A DNA stretch of 64,000 bases from Akebia trifoliata. Its lineage: Eukaryota > Streptophyta > Magnoliopsida > Ranunculales > Lardizabalaceae. The translations under genes were made by a program, and so were the position numbers. The notes under the pieces are model-generated. The model did no database searches. It saw only the letters and a program-made list of their open reading frames with translations, and was not told the DNA's origin. Location: NCBI GenBank assembly GCA_017979445.1, contig CM030715.1, positions 32,919,756 through 32,983,755 of the forward strand. The letters are read 5' to 3'. Each line of letters opens with the position of its first letter. The first letter of the stretch is position 1. Shown here in pieces: positions 24,901 through 34,900 of this stretch.

Positions 24901-25886
24901 CAATTGGCCCCACATATTTTCTTAATCAAGAAGTATCAAGTAGAAATTCTTTGGCCCCATCAAGACATGAGCAATCATTTTCGATGAACAATCAGAGAAA
25001 CCTTCATCAACCACTGATTGGCAATTTTCCCTCTCTTAATCAACAAAATGTTTCCAACCACTCAGCACTTGGTGTGGAACCATATAGAAGTACAATAAGT
25101 GCACCGTTTTATGGCAATAATTTGACTAGCTATGAAAGAGGCAATGATACAATGCAGATGGACTATCAACAAACTCAAGAGAGACCGAGAAATTTGGGAA
25201 ATGGACCCCTCGATCATAACTTTAGCACCTTGAATCTTCAAGGTCAAAACAATCTTTCAATCGGAGGAACCAAGGGAGTTGAGAACATTGGATCATTTGG
25301 AAAATTCTACCAAGGCCAAGGTTCCAATTATTCCTATAACAACCATATTGGAACTCAGATGACTAGTCCAGTAAGCCAGGTTGGGTTGAATGTCATAGGT
25401 GGTGAATCATCAAACAGAGTCAATTCGAATTTCAATGAGGTGAATTCATGTTATGGTACCCACAGCTTGGCTTCTTCTAGTGGGTTTCCGAATGGAAACC
25501 GATTCTCAACTGTGTTAACTAATGTGGTTGCACAACAAGAACAACCACAACAGCTTCAAGTACCACCATTGGATCAACAACAACAAGAACAACAAAATGG
25601 AGGAGATGATATCGATAGTTTTCTTTCCATGCTCAGGGACCATTGCACCTATATTGATGAAGAAAACTATTTTTCCCAACCTCTCATTGAAGGCGAAAAT
25701 GAGAACAATTTAATTTTCAATCAAATTGACCAGGGCACAAATCAGGTATGTCCTTTAGCTCATTTTTATGCTTATTCTCTTCAAATATAGTTTATTACTT
25801 CTTTTACAAAATATTTCATTATCTAGGTCACTCCTTAAAAAATGTTATATTTGTGTGTGCAGCAACAAGAAGGCAAAAGGTGGTAG
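15979..25886 (+). CDS. Type-B two-component response regulator (ARR-B class), six exons, 628 aa
   Basis: Nuclear DNA-binding output regulator of cytokinin phosphorelay. The inferred exons are 15979-16126, 19334-19486, 19603-20001, 20123-20199, 24660-25745 and 25863-25886; all have GT-AG borders and compatible phases. Residues 23-140 form the receiver: acidic pair VVDDDP (about 30-32), phospho-acceptor D76 in LVLTDVHMP, MMS at 101-103, and K125 in ISKP. All catalytic positions are present, so it is not a pseudo-regulator. A KRKMPKESDKEEED linker precedes the GARP/Myb-like domain (about 209-268, KKARVIWNSELH through SHLQKYRLFIKR). The long exon 5 is Asn/Gln/Ser-rich, with a polyglutamine-like patch near 550-575 and DDIDSFLSML, as in type-B activation regions. 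The ATG is the first in the leader and opens the receiver. Intron 1 (3.2 kb) and intron 4 (4.5 kb) are filled with repeats. Family membership is certain; the last exon is the weak point. Confidence 0.9.
16420..16673 (+). mobile_element. CACTA-ended element, family 2, copy B (intron 1 of the response regulator)
   Basis: It starts CACTACATGAAAACTGGAAA. The interior has GACGGGCCAAAG and the TTAATGTGACAG region. The far end near 16670 (TTTTTTCGCATTG) is a degenerate inverted match to the start. It is about 250 bp, so non-autonomous. Confidence 0.55.
16842..17098 (+). mobile_element. CACTA-ended element, family 2, copy C (intron 1)
   Basis: It starts CACTATGTGAAAACTGAAAA, about 420 bp after copy B in the same orientation. 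It shares GATGGGCCAAAGTCCACAAA and CTCATCCTCCATTAATTTGA. The far end is not clear. Confidence 0.5.
17160..19333. other. Remainder of response-regulator intron 1
   Basis: Holds a small foldback at 17168-17247 (CATAGATCTTT / AAAGATCTATG), a CTTTTTTT microsatellite near 17530-17565, and long T runs at 17988, 18190, 18705 and 18885. No exon between 16126 and 19334 is needed or seen, because the receiver reads through without a gap. Confidence 0.5.
20285..20405 (+). mobile_element. tRNA-derived SINE fragment (intron 4 of the response regulator)
   Basis: An A-box-like TAGCTCATTTGG and a B-box-like GGGATCAAGTCC are about 40 bp apart, the spacing of a Pol III promoter. The sequence cannot fold as a real tRNA and there is no clear A tail. 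I read it as a SINE relic. Confidence 0.5.
20480..20618 (-). mobile_element. CACTA family 1 end fragment
   Basis: TTTAGACAT, GATGTCTAAA and AAAAGTCTTTTCTAGTAG resemble the 381-628 element. On the minus strand the end reads CTACTAGAAAAGACTTTTGA, the usual plant CACTA end with its first two bases changed. Confidence 0.45.
21007..21376. mobile_element. 370-bp palindromic MITE with nested inverted repeats
   Basis: The outer arms are TTCAGCACCCTAAGTTTTAC... and ...GCTTAGGGTGCTGAA, extending over ACACACTTTAACAAACG. Each half also contains its own hairpin built from GGTGAGGATGATCTC and GAGATCATCCTCACC. A diverged relative occupies about 50600-50920, with a partial third copy at 50935-51035. Confidence 0.75.
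21382..22315 (+). mobile_element. Helitron-like element (intron 4)
   Basis: It starts near CATATAATAAAACACAACTG, ends ...GACAAAACTCTAG (CTRR-type 3' end, followed by G), and has a pyrimidine-rich interior with several imperfect 150-200 bp repeats around CTTTTACCCNTTTAA and AATAATACCCTCCAACTT. It shows the same ends and interior as the units at 23.4-24.1 kb and 30.6-31.1 kb. No Rep/helicase is present. The assignment rests on end structure. Confidence 0.4.
22340..22560. mobile_element. Mutator-like MITE fragment
   Basis: Contains ATCCAAAAACATGATCGAGA, AAATTTTAAATTTGGGAATC and CCATCCATTTTCAAAG in the order of the 29223-29777 element. The ends are lost. Confidence 0.5.
22913..23173 (-). mobile_element. 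LTR-like fragment, Copia type
   Basis: It contains GTGGTTCGACGATATGCCTAC, the reverse-complement counterpart of the GTAGGCA motif of the solo LTR at 14906. The TGTTA...TAACA borders at 22913 and 23173 suggest a short LTR, but no matching target duplication is visible. Confidence 0.4.
23420..24083 (-). mobile_element. Two head-to-tail Helitron-like units, minus orientation
   Basis: On the minus strand one unit runs from about 24081 (TCTACATAAAACACAACTC) to 23756, ending GGCATAGGCAAACTCTAA. The next begins at once at 23755 with TCTATATAATAAAA. A third end (GGTGAACTCTAG) abuts the first unit at 24084. The interior is purine-rich on the plus strand, the mirror of 21382-22315. Confidence 0.4.
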
Positions 25887-27900
25887 AGCCCAAATTCAAT
25901 CAGCATGAAGGTAGACCTAATTTTAGTATTTCTAAAAAACTAGATGAGTGATTTTTTTAAGACATTGGTGAAGCTTTTATATGGGTGGATATGTCCACAG
26001 ATGTCGAAAACCTCGATTTGATATCAGCATGAATCAAGGGGAAATTTCACTCCAGTGCTTTGAATTCCATCTTGGTGAAGTTTCTATACAGAGACTTGGA
26101 TTCTCTTTTATGATTTATGTAAGTTTATAATTTAAAAAACAAAAAACATACTGGGTAGATATATGCTAAATAGTGCAAGTAGGGAAACATTGGCACCTAT
26201 TAAAAGGTACAAATAATGGTTTTTTGAGGGATTGCATTCATTTGGTTTTTTAAAATAATTTCGTCTCATCGTGACTTGGGAATTGAATCTATTTTTATCA
26301 AAGAAGCCAAGCTATTAGAAATATTAGCTAGTAGACCGAAAAAGGCACTCTGTTTGGTGATCCAACATGAAACACCTACTTTTGGATTGTTGTTTCACTT
26401 TTCATCAAACAAGGCCTGTTTCTAATTTTTATGGTCACATAGTTTCTAGTTCAAGTTATTGGAGATAAACTAGGTTAAATATAGATCCCTCCGAATTCTC
26501 CTTCAATGAAATCCACTTGATCAAATGTCTATAACCACTAGATTCACTCATGCATGAAAAAAACAAATCTCCCGATAATTCCAATAAATACTTTGTATGT
26601 GTCTGATATTTCTGTGGCAAGTGTGGTGCAACTAGAGGTTATCAAAACAGAGACAATAACATGATCAAATAATTTTTGCTTTGGTTTCTATCACTCCAAT
26701 CCAAGTCCCACCTTCACACCACTCATAAAAAAATCCACTAAGAGAAATTAGAAAATACTTGAGTTTAAGCCCACTAACAGAAACATTCATGAGTCCCAAA
26801 CAAGAACTTAAATTCAAATCTGGAAAACTGAAAAATATAGAACCCAATAGAGACATTCAATCTTGATTCTTGACCCACTTACAAAAACAATCATTAAAGC
26901 CTAAAACTAACTTCAACTTGGGACTGGAATAATCATTTTCGAATCTAGTTGGGTCTCAAATTAATTTTCTCATATATAGAAGTTATGAAAATAAAATTAA
27001 AAGATGCCAACAAATATCAAAATCTAGAAAGGTTTTTAAACAATTAAAGTCCAAGATTGATGGATTTCTCTTGTAAAGAACAAACTCACTGGGCTTTAAC
27101 TTCTTGTTGGATGGATCCAAGACAAGCTGGGCTTCCTCTGTATCTTTTGTTGATTTTCCACACTTAGAGTTCTTGAATCTTACTTAATCAATAACCAACA
27201 ACAATAAGAATCACTCATTCTGTAAATAATTTTTATAGGAAAGATTGTGATGGGGAGATTTTCAAAAAAAAAAATGAGAAAGAGTATTCAGTTTTTCTTC
27301 TTTTAGAGAAGAGGTTTGGTTTTGATGTAATTGGAGTTTCTTTTAGGAGTGAAGCTTTAATGGGTAGATGTCAATTTGACAATTTGGATTGAAATTGCAA
27401 ACACCATTAATAGAATACCTTTCTTCCAGATCAAGAACTAGGACAACGACTTTCAAAGCACAAAAATCTCCCGCCAAAGCTAGAATTCGAAGCGAGGGTT
27501 ATCAAACGACTTCGAGTTTTAAAAAAAGCGCTTTCATCACAAAATGCCAAACCACAATCTGGGCTTATAAGTATTAGATGCCTGACCCATTAATATTATA
27601 AGTATTAGAACCTAGTCTTCTCTTCTAAACTTCTGAAAAAGAACAAAAATGCCCTAATCTTCGACCTTTGCCAGAAAAAAAAAAAAAAAAAACTCTTGAT
27701 TTAGCTTCTCAAAAAATTAGTCATCTTTCAAGCTCTTCCACCTCCTTGTTAAATTATTTTTTATACATTCAAACTCATCTTCAACTCATCCTTTTCAAAC
27801 TCACCCTAAGTACTCTCATCTTCAGCCGTTAACAAAAAAAACAACCACGATTTTTTTATTCTCAGGCCAGTCGTCTTTTGGCTTTTCATCCTTTATGATA
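25887..27900. other. 3' flank of the response regulator
   Basis: No further gene was recognised. About 26150-26250 and 26460-26560 are repeated at 28380-28430 and 28915-29010, an imperfect local duplication of the 3' flank. 27389-27577 has a short frame with no recognised homology. Confidence 0.4.
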
Positions 27901-27905
27901 AATTA

Positions 27906-28290
27906 TGGATAGAGTAGGGGTGTCAATGGGTCTGTTTTTGTTCAGTTCTTAACAAACTTAGAACCATAAACATTATAATTTTTTTTCTAACCGCAAAGAA
28001 AAACGGCTAACTATCGGTTCTGGTTCTCAAAAATCGAATGGGACAAAATTTTCAAATTGTCATGATAAATTTTGTTTCTCCTTTAAAAATATATTTTTTG
28101 GCTTTGGCAGGCTACACACACCAATTAGGTGTGCAACTTAGTCCTGTTCAAACAAGAACCGAACCAAACCAAGAGCTTTGGATTGATTTGGTTCGATTTT
28201 GGTTTCGGGTTAATAAATTAGAGAACCGATCAATTTGGTTCGATTCTTGATTCATGCCCTATATAGAACCGAACCAAACCGAGAATCGAG
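27906..28290. mobile_element. hAT-like fragment with GAACCGAACC subterminal repeats
   Basis: TAGGGGTGTCAATGGGTCTG is a typical plant hAT-type end. It is followed by repeated GAACCGAACCAAACC and GGTTCGATTTTGGTT motifs. No clean partner end or target duplication was located. Confidence 0.4.
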
Positions 28291-28504
28291 TCCTTGTATT
28301 AATAAAATTATAAATAAATTTTATTAATCTATTTAATAAATTATACACATTTTTTATGGATAAATTGATTGTTTTTTTTAGGAAACATTGGCACCTATTA
28401 TTAAAGACAAATAGTGATTTTGAGAGATTGCAATATCATATTTTGTATTTTTTTTCTTTTTTCTTTTTTAAATTATTTCTTCAATACTTGATGATAAACC
28501 TTAT

Positions 28505-28700
28505 TGTGAAAAAATCAAAATAGCAAAGATAACACAATCACACAAACACAAAAATTTACATGATTCGACACTATGCCTACATCCACGGAACAAAAACAAG
28601 AACAATCATTGTTTTCTCATAAATTTTTACAGCCCAACATATCTCTACTTATATAACCCAGAGTTACCAAAACATGTAAAACTCTACAAAATAGAAACCC
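28505..28700 (-). mobile_element. Copia-LTR-like fragment
   Basis: Holds TTTACATGATTCGACACTATG followed by CCTACATCCACGG, the inverted counterpart of the CGTAGGCA region in the 14906 solo LTR and similar to 22950-23010. Borders were not found. Confidence 0.35.
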
Positions 28701-29039
28701 CTAAAAATAGAAAATCCCTTAAGAAAATACTACACGAATGCTTTTTTCATACCACAACTCTGCATAGTGCAACAAACTTCAAGTCATTTACACAACACTC
28801 ATGATTTATGAAATTTCATACCTAACTAGTGATCTTAATTAGTCAGCCATGTGTTGGAAAATCCAATCAAAAGTGGAGAAGAAAAAAATCCATTTATCTA
28901 TGGATAGTTCAAGTTATTGGGCTGAAATCTTAGTCAGGTTATAAAGACCTCGGAAATCTTCTTCAATGAAATCCACTTGATTAGATGTTCATAACTACTC
29001 AATCCACTTAGTATTCAATTTATTTATTTATTTTTACAG

Positions 29040-29105
29040 CAGATGATGGAATTTTCTATAGAAGAATCAACCTTTTTTGACCATGGATCAGAAGATGAGG
29101 TTTAA
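29040..29105 (+). CDS. Possible alternative last exon of the response regulator
   Basis: A strong acceptor (TTTATTTATTTATTTTTACAG) precedes an open stretch in the phase left by exon 5 (which ends at 25745 in phase 0). It reads QMMEFSIEESTFFDHGSEDEV, then TAA. Using it instead of 25863-25886 gives 642 aa and an acidic C-terminus, closer in character to type-B regulator tails than QQEGKRW. The intron would be 3.3 kb, comparable with others in this gene. Inference only. Confidence 0.35.
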   Translation, partial: QMMEFSIEESTFFDHGSEDEV

Positions 29106-29222
29106 TAGATTCTAGCTAGGAAGAAAAATCAAGGGCTTTTCGTGCAGTCTGAAGATGACAAATTGAAGTCATTCTTCATTAGTCTATAAGAGAAGACTGA
29201 GGTCAAGGGACAAGGGTTATGA

Positions 29223-29777
29223 CAAGTGATTTTTTGCTCACAATGCTGTGAGCAAACATTCTTACAGCCCAACACTTGTTTGACATATGGTGCAGGTGAC
29301 GAAAGCAATGAGAGAAAAATTTATCTCCTACCAACAGTGAAAAAATGAAATTCCTTGATTGGATCACCTTATTGCATTCAAAAACATGATCCAATACCAC
29401 AGTACCGTAGAAGCCGAAATTGCATGAATTTTTTTATTAAAAAAATATAGATATTTTTCACCATTGAATTTTAATTTTAAATTTGGGTGTTCGATAACTA
29501 TCCATTTTCAACACCATGGATCAGGCTCTAAAAACTTTATTTGATTTTTTTATTATTTTTTTATCATAAGGTTTTTAATGAAATCTAGAAGGCTGTGGTG
29601 TTCGATTACCAATATGATTATCCATGTGAGCCAAACGATCTTTTTTAAAATTTGAAATCTTAAAATTAAAATCTGTGAGTAGAGGATGTGCCGGTAGGAG
29701 GGAGAAAGTTGATCTCTATTGCTTATATCATCTACTCCATGTGTCAATCGATTATTGGGCTGTGAGCAAAAAATCAC
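29223..29777. mobile_element. Mutator-like MITE, best family copy, 10-bp target duplication
   Basis: The terminal inverted repeat GTGATTTTTTGCTCACA (29226-29242) is matched perfectly by its reverse complement at 29761-29777. AGGGTTATGA flanks the element on both sides (29213-29222 and 29778-29787). A 9-10 bp duplication points to the Mutator superfamily. No coding capacity. Confidence 0.85.
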
Positions 29778-29814
29778 AGGGTTATGATTTATGCAAGAGG
29801 TCTCTCAAATGAGG

Positions 29815-30255
29815 AGTGCTTTTTTAAGTTCAACAGCCATTTGATATATAGAGGGCCAACTCGGATCACCTTGTGGCATTCAAAAACATAATCCGATGCC
29901 ACAAGTGATGTAGAGGATGAAATTCTACGAACTTTTAAAAAGAAAAAAAATAATTTACCGTTGAATTTTAATTTTAATTTTGGGTCCTCGATAGCCATAC
30001 ATTTTCAATTCCATGGATCAAACTCGAATTTTTTTTTATATTATTATTATGAGTTTTTTCATAAAATCTAGAAGGCTGTGATTTTAAATTGACGATGTGA
30101 TAATTCATGTGGTCTCTATGACCCATTTTAAGATTTTAAATGTTAAAATTGAAATCTATGGGCAGACGATGTGCGGCCAAGAGAGAGAAATTCTCTCTCT
30201 ACTGCTGATGTCATTTGCACCACAGTGCCCCATGAACAAACAATCTTTTCTTGAA
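29815..30255. mobile_element. Mutator-like MITE, degraded copy in tandem
   Basis: It follows the previous copy by about 40 bp in the same orientation and shares TTCAAAAACATAATCCGATG, TTTTAATTTTAATTTTGGG and TCTAGAAGGCTGTG. The terminal repeats are weak. Confidence 0.65.
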
Positions 30256-30648
30256 TACTCAGTAGAAAAGTCTCATATGGCTTGAAGACATCACGATGGT
30301 AAATGTTATAGACATGATACACTATCATAAGGGGTAATGTGATACACCAAATCATTATCCATGTGGACTAGGATAATAGTCTATTAAGATAAGAATTGAT
30401 GTGATAAGATTAGATTAGATTTACTTAAGATTTTGTGCTAATAGGGTTCTTGGAATCTAATCAATGGAAGATCATTATTCTAGGGTAAGTAACATCAGGG
30501 GATAAATTAAAATATTTTATTAATAAAAGAGGACGATGTTGCCTCCCACAAAACAATCAAGATTCAAGATAAATCTACTCCCTTGACAAATCAAATTCCA
30601 TCTAAAAAGAGAGTCCTTAAAGAAAACAAATCAATAAATTATGAAATA

Positions 30649-31055
30649 TCTATATGATAAAGTATAATAGTAGATCCCGCTCCAATTACAGTTTTGGGGT
30701 ATAAGTCATATTACAATGGAGTGGAGTCCACCTTACCCTACTTTATTACCTTTCCTTTTCACCCACTTCAATTTTATTACTTTTCTTCTCTTTTTTCCTA
30801 TTCAATAATATCCCTCTCATTTTACCATCTTTTATTTTTTACCCCCTTTTCAATAATAATCTTCTAACTTTATCATATTTCCTCTTTTACCCAATTAACT
30901 CTAAAGATGATGCTTGTGCCAAAACTCTAGTCTATATGATAAAACGTGGACCCTGCTTAATTACAACTCCCCCCTCCCCTCTCCTCCTTTTCCAATAATA
31001 CTCCTATACTTTACTATCTTTACTCTTTTATCCCAGGAGGCACGGCAAAGTCTAA
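30649..31055 (+). mobile_element. Two head-to-tail Helitron-like units, plus orientation
   Basis: Unit A runs from A|TCTATATGATAAAG (30649) to GTGCCAAAACTCTAG (30932). Unit B starts directly at 30933 with TCTATATGATAAAACG and ends GGCACGGCAAAGTCTAA|T (31055). TC start, CTRR end and a following T fit Helitron ends. There is no obvious strong terminal hairpin. Confidence 0.45.
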
Positions 31056-31061
31056 TTTACA

Positions 31062-31290
31062 CTACAAGAAAACAAAACTTAACATGCATATGATGACAAC
31101 CGAAATGCGTTAAAACCTAATTCTTTTGGGCGGTGCTTCCTGTTTTTGAATCTAAAAGCTTGAAGCCAACTGGTAGAGAGCCATGCTTTAAAGATAATGA
31201 TGACAACCAAAATGAAAACAAAGGGAGTTGATGGCGGAAGAGACATAACAATGGTCCTAGTCGCCTGGTTGTAATGCATCAAGGAAGACT
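31062..31290 (+). mobile_element. CACTA-end-like segment
   Basis: CACTACAAGAAAACAAAAC is a common plant CACTA terminus. The paired end was not located, and the segment may be part of the SMU1 3' flank. Confidence 0.3.
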
Positions 31291-31963
31291 TATGTGCCTA
31301 TATGAGAGAGAAAAAAAAAAAGAGAGTTGAGTAATTATAGTGCATAAGGTTGCATGAGATAGAATGGATTTGATGACAAAATGCATATAAAAGTCTTGTA
31401 TTAAAAAGTCTTGTCTTTAAACTATTGTAATTCTATCAAATAGAATTAAGCAGAGAATAATTGTAAAGAGTCCTAATTGAATTTGGAAACAAACCATCTC
31501 AAATTAGTTGTTTTGAAAGTCCGATCTACCTCCAAAGAGATCTTTCCCCTTTTTTTATTATTTTTTATGATTTAATCTAAATACGCGCGTATCAAAGAAC
31601 AAGACATTCACTGTAATTAAACAGAAAAGTTAGCCATTGCTTTCACTTTAATGAACAGTTTCCTTGGGATCCACTCGAAGCAGTGCTTCCACATTACATA
31701 TTTGTTTTACATGCCCTTACCATCTTTAATAAACTAGTTGCATGTCTTTCTCCTAATACTCCAATTCTAATTATTGCTCATGTTCTCAGACTTTCTGATA
31801 AAATATATTCCTCTGAACTCTGTTTCAGTTTCTCTAACAAATGATAGCCGCATCTCCATTCAAGGATAATTATGCGAAAATTTAACAATAAAAGGGTACA
31901 AATAAGTTGGGTCTCGCTCTTCTTTCTTTACAATGCATGGAATCACTCTTGAGTCGAAGGAAA

Positions 31964-34900
31964 TCAAGGTTTCCATATTTTCATCATGCAATCTTCACCA
32001 TATGTGATGACCACATTCCTGTGAGGATGGTGACTGACACCGATTACATCCTTTTCATGTACCTATCAGATATTAAGGAAAACCAAAGCCATAAGAAAAT
32101 GGAAGTATGGGATTTATGCTCAATTAACAGAAAATTGGGATGCAAATCTAACATTTTCACACAAAACACATGCATGCCTGACGTCATGTGTACGTGCACA
32201 AACACAAGCATCATAAATATCCACAAGTGATAATTGTTAAGTAAGGATTACTGGGACAGGCTTTGGTTTTCAATTGCATTTATGATCAATAAAATGTAAA
32301 CCTAAATTTATAATTTTTAAGACAACTTTGTCAACATGCCAATCAAGTTACTAGTTCAGTATTTGTATCCTTTTGATACAAAAGAAGCCCAAGGGCAATG
32401 CAACTTGTTTTTAATTCATCATTGACAGATGCAATCACATGGCTTAAATTGACCCACAAACATGGCACTGGAGACTATAATTCCAGTTTTTCCCATTAAA
32501 ACCTCAAGTAAATTAGAAGGCATGCCTTGAATGCAGCAGATTTAAATCAGATTACAAACAGATAATGCAGAAGAAAAGTTTGCTAACATAATTGTTCGCA
32601 AATGTGATTTAAAATAAAGGACTTGATGTATATACAATAAGCAAATAATAGTTATTTGGTGAAAGGGGAACTTCAACTTGTAGAAAAGAAAAAAAAAATT
32701 ATTGGGTAGAGCAAAAAAAAAATTCATTTGTTCAAAACACAAGTATATTATAAAAGATACTAGGTAGGAATATCACCCAACTACATGAATATTTTAACAT
32801 CCATATACCGTATATGGATTAACTACCACTAAGTAGCGGACGATACTTACCTTCATGAGATGCTCAAGTTTACCAGACTGGTGGCTGAAGCAATACATAT
32901 TCCTGCAGATCATTAACAAACAATCTGGTTAAAGCGCAATCATGTGCTTAGGCCAGAATGAATAAGAACAAAACAGTAGGCCTATAGAAAAGAACATGGT
33001 GTATATAAGGAAAAATCACACAATATATAGCAACAGCTTTCACTAGTTTCAACCAAAAAAGAATCCTTTTTTTATGAATATAAGATGCATTATAAAAATC
33101 AAAAGAAGGTCCAGCAGACCTACCTCATACAGAGAGAGAAGATACCTATCTCCTATAGAGGGGGGAAAAAAAAAGAAAAAAGAACAAAAAGAATAGGCAA
33201 GCCACACCACAAATATTCCTCCCAGTCCCCACTTCCAAATTCCTCTCACAAAAAACACTCCCCATCGAAAAGAAAATTTTCAATAAATACATTCTTGAAA
33301 TCCTCAAACTGTCTAACTAGAATGTTGATAATGACCTCGTGATACTCGAGCTCCTTCCTGTTAAAAACACAAATAGTTCCTTCCGCAAGCCTCAACATAT
33401 ATCAAATATGTACAAGGAAAGGTCTCCCTTCCAATGATAGGTATGCCAATTCTGTGTTTAAAAGGATGGAGCTAGGTGCAAGAAAAGTGCAAGGTGTGAT
33501 GCCTTGTGTGTTGTCATGTGCTTCCTGTCTCGGGCACATATGCTTGTAAACACATCAAAATTAGGTGCAATTGAAGAATGGTAGTGAGCAAGAAGGTCTA
33601 CCTTACAAGTCCTAAATTTTAAAATACTTTCCATATCTTTCAGGTGAGCCCAGGTAAAACTTAGAAGGCTTAACAGTTAAGCAGCAGTCCTAGGTGTTTT
33701 AACCACTTTAAGGTAGGCAACATTAGGAATGGACAGCTTTTGTAAACCATCTCGGAGCAATCCTTATCGCGGAACACTCACCTAATTGATCGTTCTTTCT
33801 CACACGAGTGGAAATCAAGAAAGATAAGATTTCACGGCTCCCTTGCAGGATGGAAGTGGGCCTTTACGTAAAGTCGAATAAGGGTACCATCAAGGGATGT
33901 CCTTCACGTGCAAAACACAAATCTAACCACATGGGATGTATATGCTATCAAGCATATGAGGAACTACCACATTAGTGGATTGAGCAAGTAAAGATACTAA
34001 ATCCCTCGAGTGAGGAGCCTTCATCGAGCATTGATGTCTGGAGTGAGCAATCTAAGTACTTCAATAACACGAAAACCAATCTCCAAAATCGGTCCATTTC
34101 AACATTCTTAACCTCGTGAAAAGATTCTTGACATTATTGAACCTCTCTATTTTTTTGTTTCTACTTTTCTGGGGAAAAATACGGAAAGTGTTGGACACGC
34201 ATAGCTTCTTCTACGCATCACAAATGTTTGTAAAACACCATGAGGAACCTAAATGAGATATGTTATTGACATGAATAGCAAGTGTTTGTTAAAATGTTTA
34301 CCTAAGTTCCATCTTTGAAAGATGCAAGGATAAGAAAAAATACCAATTGATAAAATCTGTTAATAATCTTTTACAGTCTAATTCAACTCTAACAACATTG
34401 CTTGAAAAAAAAAGGACAAGATGAAAATTTCCATGTAATACCAATATTTTATCAATGTCTTCTATGTAATACACTGCAAAGAATATGTATAGTTGTACAA
34501 TAGTAATAAATATTACAAATCAGTGAAGGTTGTGATTCTTGCAAGATAATAAAAAATTGTGGTTATTTACAGGTGAAAACAGGTGGAGAAAGGGCTAAAT
34601 ACTTCAACAAAAATTTTATCACTTTCCATAGTCAAACTAAACATAATAAATATAATTGAGATTTTCAACTTTATAATAGAATTCAGACACATTACAAGAT
34701 ACACTTTTCCACAGGAGAATGCTGATGGATAGGTATGTATCACATTCCGTAGGAGAATTCACGCACATAAAAAGATACACTTAACCAAATTGGAAGGAAT
34801 CCAAGATTCCAAGGTTTGGAAAGAATTATTTCAACTTTAAGATAGAACATGTAAATAGTATTTGGGTTTGAGATCTGCCTGGTAAAAGACTATTTTATAT

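Noticed and set aside
31907..32230. Plus-strand frame of 107 codons
   Set aside because: It is antisense to the last SMU1 exon, which is supported by the HHPHRN...KIWKP ending.
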